NCBI GenBank assembly: GCA_016183765.1
Contig: JACPEA010000006.1
Location: 1-64,000, forward strand
Reading direction: 5' to 3'
Length of the DNA stretch: 64,000 nucleotides
DNA from: Bacteroidota bacterium
Lineage (GTDB): Bacteria > Bacteroidota > Bacteroidia > Chitinophagales > Chitinophagaceae
Part shown: positions 59,398 through 64,000 of the stretch, one piece after another
Layout of the letters: every line of letters begins with the position of its first letter
How positions within the stretch are numbered: position 1 is the stretch's first letter
Position numbers and translations under genes: made by a program
The notes under the pieces: model-generated
Told to the model about the DNA's origin: nothing
The model's database searches: none
Seen by the model: the letters and a program-made list of their open reading frames with translations, nothing else

Positions 59398-59515
59398 TTG
59401 CGAAAATTAAGAAATAAACAGCTTCACCGAATATTTGGCTTTTTCTACCGAAATAAAGGGAACGCTGGTATACATGTAATAGTTTTTTGAGTCTTTGTAT
59501 AAACCAAACTTGATT

Positions 59516-59608
59516 ATGGCACGCGTATTTAAATTTTTATTTTCCCTGGTAGCCCTTATTCCATTGGTCATTTATGCCTGGTGGCCTGAACCGGAAGATC
59601 TGAAATAA
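59516..59608 (+). CDS. Possible 30-residue membrane miniprotein
   Basis: An ATG reading frame of 30 codons encodes a single hydrophobic span after a basic start (MARVFKFLFSLVALIPLVIY) and an acidic/aromatic tail (WWPEPEDLK). The positive-inside layout is that of a bacterial membrane miniprotein. It occupies the gap between the OppC gene (-) and the glycosyltransferase (-) and ends one base before the latter's stop. It may be chance. Confidence 0.35.
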   Translation: MARVFKFLFSLVALIPLVIYAWWPEPEDLK

Positions 59609-60763
59609 TCAGTTTACCGTTCTGCCCTTCCATTGGTAACGCCCAAATTTACCCAGCCAGCCTGCCATAACCGTATACAGGATATGAAATGGCTGCATAA
59701 GCGGGAACCAGACCAGGATGGCCCCTCTCCGGTAAAACCGGGCGGCAGGTATCATCAGGCTTAGTTCCACCAGGGTTTTCAGGGCAATCAGTATCAGCCA
59801 GTTCATCCATCCCCCCTCTTCAAAGAACCCCCAGAGTAACAATAATAACAGTAAGGCATTTACGGCCAACACCAGTGCCAGCACCGGGAAAATTGACCGG
59901 TCCTGGTACTTATCCGCTTTACTGGCCCAGCGGATACGTTGGTTGAGAAAACTCTTCCAATCGTACATCGGCTCCGTGGTAACAATGGCTTTTTTGCTGA
60001 ATAGGTAACCCAGCCGTTCCGGGTATGCCTGTTTGATCTTATGCATCAGCAACATATCATCGCCACTGGCGATCTGGTCGATGCCCCTGAACTGTCCCAC
60101 TTTATCAAACACATCTTTCCGGTAGGCGATATTGGCCCCGTTGCACATGCTGTGGTACCCGGCCGATACGGCTGCGGCGGTGATGCCCTGCAGACTGATA
60201 AAGTCCAGCAGCTGGAATGCCGAAAGAAAAGTTCCGGTATGCCTGAACATCACAGGCGCCGCCACAAAAACAGGGTCTTTTTCCTGGATATAGCTGTCGT
60301 ACAGCAACAACCATTCGGGTTGTACTGTACAATCGGCATCGGTGGTCACGATCCAGCTGCCGCTGCTTTGTGCAATGGCCAGTTCGATCGCTTTTTTCTT
60401 GTAGGCATTCAGCTGTTTGCCGTTCAGCAGCTCGTGCAGGTTCAGCAGGCGGAGGTTATGATGCTGTTGCTGAAAAGAATGAACCACCGCTTCGGTACGG
60501 TCGGTGGAATGGTCGTTGATCACGATCACTTCAAATAACCCGGCGGGGTATGACTGTGCAAACAGGGAGCGTAAACAGTTGCCAATATGGTCTTCTTCGT
60601 TCCTTGCCGGGATGATGACAGAGAAGCGGGTACGGGCCTCTTGACCAGTGCTGCTGAATTCGGGTAAACGCAGCAACCAGCGCCGGTATATCCAGATCAG
60701 CAGGCAATAAACCAGCAGCAGAACGAGGGTGATCACGAAAAAAACCTGGTACATGGGTAACAA
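59609..60763 (-). CDS. Family 2 glycosyltransferase, membrane-anchored
   Basis: The protein is 384 residues. A span at about 7-25 is followed by the GT-A domain: RFSVIIPARNEEDHIGNCLR, VIVINDHSTDRT, the DxD in TTDADCTV, and the QxxRW motif as QRIRWASK (near 277-284). Two or three C-terminal spans follow (about 295-370). This is the processive, cellulose/hyaluronan-synthase-like layout. It probably acts on an envelope polysaccharide. It lies 12 bases after the stop of the alpha/beta hydrolase gene, in one operon. Confidence 0.92.
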   Translation of the reverse strand: MLPMYQVFFVITLVLLLVYCLLIWIYRRWLLRLPEFSSTGQEARTRFSVIIPARNEEDHIGNCLRSLFAQSYPAGLFEVIVINDHSTDRTEAVVHSFQQQHHNLRLLNLHELLNGKQLNAYKKKAIELAIAQSSGSWIVTTDADCTVQPEWLLLYDSYIQEKDPVFVAAPVMFRHTGTFLSAFQLLDFISLQGITAAAVSAGYHSMCNGANIAYRKDVFDKVGQFRGIDQIASGDDMLLMHKIKQAYPERLGYLFSKKAIVTTEPMYDWKSFLNQRIRWASKADKYQDRSIFPVLALVLAVNALLLLLLLWGFFEEGGWMNWLILIALKTLVELSLMIPAARFYRRGAILVWFPLMQPFHILYTVMAGWLGKFGRYQWKGRTVN

Positions 60764-60775
60764 AGAAAGCCAATA

Positions 60776-61585
60776 TTATTTAACCAGGAAACGGGCAATG
60801 GCGGCTGCATATTTTTCGCGCAGCAGCTGGTGGCCTGCTTCCAGTTCTGTGAGTGAGACAAGACCGTCTGTTCTTTTGCTGAAAGCAGTACCATAGCGGG
60901 TCAGGATCACAGGATCGTAGCGGCCGAATACGAGCTGAACCGGTATCCTGTTTTGCCGGATGATCTTTTTCGCCAGTTTCCTGTTGGGTTTGAACCTGCG
61001 CAGGGTAAGCCAGCGTTTATACAGCAGCTTGCGCTGGGGCGCTTCGTCGAGGTAGTAATGCATGAATTTCAGCAGGTTGCGGTTATACAGTCCCAGTTTA
61101 GCGGCCCCGTCAAGTGCTGCTAATAACCATCCCGGACGGTTCATGAGCTGTGTAAAGATTCGTTGGCCCATGCTTGTATCGGTAGCCAGCCGTTGCCAGA
61201 TCTTCCTGTGCAGTCCGTCCGGCGCTACCAGTAAAATGGATCTGATCTCGGCAGGCGCCAGTTGTAGTAACTGTAAGGATACCCTGCCTCCCATGCTGTA
61301 TCCCAGCAGGTGAAACCCCTGGCCCTGTGGCCTGATCTGGTGGATGATGTTCAGCAGCTCGGCCGGTTCAAAGGAAAGTCCCTCCTGCCATTGGGTGTCG
61401 CCATGAAAGGGAAGGTCGATGGCGATGACGGTATACTGTTCTTCCAGTGTTTTTTCCAGGAACTGAAAAGAACCGCTTTCCTCACCATAGCCATGAAAAC
61501 AGAACAGCCATTCCGCACCCCTTCCCCAACGGGTATAGTGGATGGTGGAGTGGCGGAACCTGAGCTGTTGCGATGCTGTTGCCAA
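60776..61585 (-). CDS. Alpha/beta-hydrolase-fold enzyme
   Basis: The protein is 269 residues with no signal peptide. WLFCFHGYGEESGSF is the oxyanion-loop HG motif. LLGYSMGGRVSLQLL carries the nucleophile serine in GYSMGG (near 97). VFGRYDPVI supplies the acid Asp and LEAGHQLL the catalytic His near 252. Function could be ester, thioester or MenH-like chemistry; there is no way to choose here. It heads the operon with the glycosyltransferase and is divergent from the MarR gene across a palindromic operator. Confidence 0.88.
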   Translation of the reverse strand: MATASQQLRFRHSTIHYTRWGRGAEWLFCFHGYGEESGSFQFLEKTLEEQYTVIAIDLPFHGDTQWQEGLSFEPAELLNIIHQIRPQGQGFHLLGYSMGGRVSLQLLQLAPAEIRSILLVAPDGLHRKIWQRLATDTSMGQRIFTQLMNRPGWLLAALDGAAKLGLYNRNLLKFMHYYLDEAPQRKLLYKRWLTLRRFKPNRKLAKKIIRQNRIPVQLVFGRYDPVILTRYGTAFSKRTDGLVSLTELEAGHQLLREKYAAAIARFLVK

Positions 61586-61643
61586 AGCGGAAAATTTAGC
61601 GTTTTATTCTTGGTAGTATCAAAGAAACGAACTTATTTTGAAA

Positions 61644-61659
61644 TTAGTTGCATAACTAA
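61644..61659. promoter_or_regulatory. Candidate MarR operator, TTAGTT-GCAT-AACTAA
   Basis: A perfect 6+4+6 palindrome lies 4 bp before the MarR start and about 60 bp from the divergent hydrolase start. MarR proteins commonly bind such palindromes of about 16 bp and repress themselves and a divergent partner. The -7-like TTATTTTG (one mismatch to TAnnTTTG) just precedes it. Confidence 0.65.
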
Positions 61660-61663
61660 CTAT

Positions 61664-62104
61664 ATGTCAAACAACCAATTTAGACGGGGCGAGCTGTACA
61701 GTGTCATCAACGGCATGGCTTCCACGGCTGTGGCCCGGAAATTGCAGAAAAATTTCCGGCAGGCCGGACTGGAGATCACCATTGAGCAGTGGAGCGTGTT
61801 ATATCATTTGTGGAAAGAGGATTGTTTGAGCCAGCAGGAATTGTGCAACCGCACTTTTCGCGATAAACCCAGCATTACCCGTTTGATCGATAACCTGGAA
61901 AAACAGAAGCTGGTAAAACGTACGGCATCGCAGACGGACAGGCGCATCAACCTGGTTTGTTTAACGGATGCGGCCAAGGAGCTGCAGAGCCAGACCATCG
62001 ATCTGGCCAATCATACCATGAATGAAGCGCTGGTAGGGGTTACCAAGGATGAGATTGAAACGGTGAAGCAGGTGTTTCAGCGGGTGTACGATAATTTGAC
62101 GTGA
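61664..62104 (+). CDS. MarR-family transcriptional regulator
   Basis: The protein is 146 residues. I chose the ATG at 61664 because the open frame upstream runs through the divergent hydrolase gene. The winged HTH is clear: LEITIEQWSVLYHLWKEDC, then QQELCNRTFRDKPSITRLID as turn and recognition helix, and the wing VKRTASQTDRRINLVCLTD. The N- and C-terminal helices form the dimer. It is followed after 82 bases (with a TGAGTGAA word run) by an acyl-CoA dehydrogenase, a usual target in this phylum. Confidence 0.92.
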   Translation: MSNNQFRRGELYSVINGMASTAVARKLQKNFRQAGLEITIEQWSVLYHLWKEDCLSQQELCNRTFRDKPSITRLIDNLEKQKLVKRTASQTDRRINLVCLTDAAKELQSQTIDLANHTMNEALVGVTKDEIETVKQVFQRVYDNLT

Positions 62105-62186
62105 GATAATGAGTGAATGAGTGTGTGAGTGAATGAGTGAATGTGAGAGAAACCAATAAAAGAATAAACCAATAAACTTTCCTACC

Positions 62187-63977
62187 ATGGAATCCACTAA
62201 ACAAACCAATACGCTCAAGGGCGGCGAATGGTTGATCAAAGAAAGCAATCCATTAGATACGTTCATCCCGGAAGACATGAACGAAGAACAGAAGATGGTG
62301 ATGGACATGTGTTCGCAGTTCCTTGATGCGGAGATCCTTCCGATACTGGACAGGATCGACAAACTGGAGCCCGGCCTGATGCCCTCCTTACTGGAGAAAG
62401 CGGGTGAGCAGGGATTATTGTCTACCTCTATGCCGGAGCAGTATGGCGGCTTGGGAAAAGATTTTGTGACATCCACCCTGGTGAATGAAGGGCTGGGTGG
62501 CGGTTATTCTTTTTCCGTGGCGGTAGCGGCCCATACGGGTATCGGCTCTTTGCCGATCCTGTATTTTGGAACAGAAGCGCAGAAACAGAAATACATCCCC
62601 AAACTGGCTAACGGTGAGTGGAAGGGGGCTTATGGCTTAACAGAACCGAACAGCGGCAGTGATGCCCTGGGTGCCAAAACAACGGCCAAGCTGAGCGATG
62701 ATGGAAAATACTATATCCTGAACGGACAGAAATGCTGGATCACCAATGGTGGTTTTGCGGATGTGTATACGGTGTTTGCCAAGATCGATGGCGACAAGTT
62801 CACCGGCTTTATTGTGGAGCGCGGTTTTGAAGGCTTTACACAGGGACCGGAGGAACATAAAATGGGTATCAAAGGCTCTTCTACCGTGCAGTTGTATTTC
62901 CAGGATTGTAAAGTGCCGGTAGAGAACCTGCTGGGCGAGGCTGGTAAAGGTCACCTGATTGCTTTTAATATCCTGAATATCGGCCGTTTAAAATTATGTG
63001 CCGCTGCATTGGGAGGGTCTAAAAGAGCGGCCACTATTTCTATCCAGTATGCCAAGACCCGTGAACAGTTTAAACTGCCGATCGCAAAATTTGGTGCGAT
63101 CCGTCATAAGATGGCGGAAATGGCCATCCGCATGTGGGTTTGTGAAACGGCTTTATACCGCACCGCCAAATGGATCGATAACCAGGAACATACCTTATCC
63201 ACTGAAGGCAAATCCTTTGCCGAAGCCTTGCTGGGTGGTGCGGAAGAATATGCCATCGAGTGTTCGATGCTGAAAGTGTATGGTAGTGAAGTGCTCGATT
63301 TTGTGGTGGACGAGGGCGTACAGATCCATGGTGGTAACGGCTTCAGCGATGAATACGTAATCTCGAAAGGGTATCGTGACAGCCGCATCAACCGCATTTA
63401 TGAAGGAACCAACGAGATCAACCGCCTGCTTACCGTAGATATGGTACTGAAGCGCGCCATGAAAGGCAAACTTGACCTGATGACACCTGCCATGGCAGTT
63501 CAGAAAGAACTGATGAGCATCCCTGATTTTGGTGCTGAGGAAGAAGGTGCGTTTGCCAAAGAGCGTAAATACATCGCCAACTTCAAAAAAGCCATACTGA
63601 TGGTAGCGGGTGCCGCCGTACAGAAACTGATGATGCAGCTGGACAAAGAACAGGAGATCCTGATGAATATTGCCGATATGGCCATTGAAACCTTCAATGC
63701 GGAGAGCGCCCTGTTACGTGTGATGAAACTGGCCGATACCAACGGAGAGGCGGCTGTTAGCCTGCAAACAGATATCATGCGTACCTATCTTTATGATGCT
63801 GCCGACCGCATCAACAAAGCCGGTAAAGACGCCCTGAACAGCTTTTCGGAGGGCGATGAACTGCGTATGATGCATATTGGCCTGAAACGCTTTACCAAGG
63901 TAGAACCCTTTAACACCAAAGATGCCCGCAGGCGTATTTCCGACAGGCTGGTGGCAGACGATGGGTATCATTTATAA
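62187..63977 (+). CDS. Acyl-CoA dehydrogenase (long, VLCAD-like form)
   Basis: The protein is 596 residues, the long form with an extra C-terminal helical domain (about 420-596). FAD and substrate motifs are present: AYGLTEPNSGSDALGAKTTA, KCWITNGGFADVYTVFAKI, and RINRIYEGTNEINRL with the catalytic-region Glu. It performs the first oxidation of fatty-acid beta-oxidation and passes electrons to ETF. In Bacteroidota such genes usually belong to a fad operon with thiolase and hydratase; those would be to the right of this window. The frame is complete. Confidence 0.94.
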   Translation: MESTKQTNTLKGGEWLIKESNPLDTFIPEDMNEEQKMVMDMCSQFLDAEILPILDRIDKLEPGLMPSLLEKAGEQGLLSTSMPEQYGGLGKDFVTSTLVNEGLGGGYSFSVAVAAHTGIGSLPILYFGTEAQKQKYIPKLANGEWKGAYGLTEPNSGSDALGAKTTAKLSDDGKYYILNGQKCWITNGGFADVYTVFAKIDGDKFTGFIVERGFEGFTQGPEEHKMGIKGSSTVQLYFQDCKVPVENLLGEAGKGHLIAFNILNIGRLKLCAAALGGSKRAATISIQYAKTREQFKLPIAKFGAIRHKMAEMAIRMWVCETALYRTAKWIDNQEHTLSTEGKSFAEALLGGAEEYAIECSMLKVYGSEVLDFVVDEGVQIHGGNGFSDEYVISKGYRDSRINRIYEGTNEINRLLTVDMVLKRAMKGKLDLMTPAMAVQKELMSIPDFGAEEEGAFAKERKYIANFKKAILMVAGAAVQKLMMQLDKEQEILMNIADMAIETFNAESALLRVMKLADTNGEAAVSLQTDIMRTYLYDAADRINKAGKDALNSFSEGDELRMMHIGLKRFTKVEPFNTKDARRRISDRLVADDGYHL

Positions 63978-64000
63978 GCAACCAAAAAAAATTATTGGAA

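Noticed and set aside
1..64000. CRISPR arrays
   Set aside because: I saw no series of identical repeats with regular spacers; the repeats present are inverted or variable word repeats.

Overview
The window looks like chromosome of a Bacteroidota member of the Chitinophagales type. The signs are a complete alternative complex III / aa3-type oxidase locus (actABCDEF-coxBA), a SusC/SusD pair under an ECF sigma / FecR pair, families largely confined to this phylum (DUF5687, DUF5522, DUF3341, DUF6787), and A-rich rather than Shine-Dalgarno leaders. I do not assign a genus.

Layout. (1) About 134-16362: what reads as one complete integrated mobilizable island, AT-rich compared with its surroundings, inserted into the 3' end of a tRNA-Arg(CCT) gene by a large serine recombinase. 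It carries a MobC/MobB relaxase module with a candidate oriT, a seven-gene bacteriocin-like cluster (double-glycine precursor peptide, C39-peptidase exporter, thioredoxin-like protein, a second ABC pair, two membrane proteins), an XRE regulator with a paired-palindrome operator, and a SWIM-protein / HEPN-protein pair. The tRNA's former terminator appears to lie at the far left end (96-118), which delimits the island. (2) 16.4-27.0 kb: chromosomal housekeeping and envelope genes, and one lipoprotein beta-helix gene held between two ~215-240 bp direct repeats. (3) 27.0-43.4 kb: respiratory locus, ordered ACIII (actA-F), cytochrome oxidase (coxB, coxA, ctaB, two subunit III genes, subunit IV), a SCO copper chaperone and a DUF420 protein. 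(4) 43.5-44.8 kb: an alkyltransferase-like protein, a DUF5522 protein and TrmB. (5) 45.0-54.4 kb: an AT-rich, probably transferred glycan-uptake locus (sigma, anti-sigma, SusC, SusD, DUF1080 protein, Gfo/Idh/MocA oxidoreductase), bracketed by 121 bp direct repeats and ending beside a peculiar tRNA-like element. (6) 55.3-64.0 kb: Lrp regulator, exopolysaccharide genes, an OppC permease, a glycosyltransferase, an alpha/beta hydrolase, a MarR regulator and an acyl-CoA dehydrogenase.

How they work together. In the island, the precursor peptide would be trimmed at Gly-Gly and exported by the C39-ABC protein. The thioredoxin-like protein is a candidate for handling its four cysteines, and the DUF5687 permease/ATPase plus small membrane proteins are candidates for self-protection. 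ActA-F would oxidise menaquinol and pass electrons through c-type hemes to the Cox subunits. In the AT-rich locus, SusC/D would import a glycan whose oxidised (3-keto) derivatives could be handled by the DUF1080 and Gfo/Idh proteins.

A recurring feature that genes do not explain is a set of intergenic hairpins built from short repeated 'words' (for example ATTTTCAAATTCTCAAATT, or GAATGATGAA / TTCATCATTC), found at gene ends throughout the chromosomal part and often overlapping stop codons.
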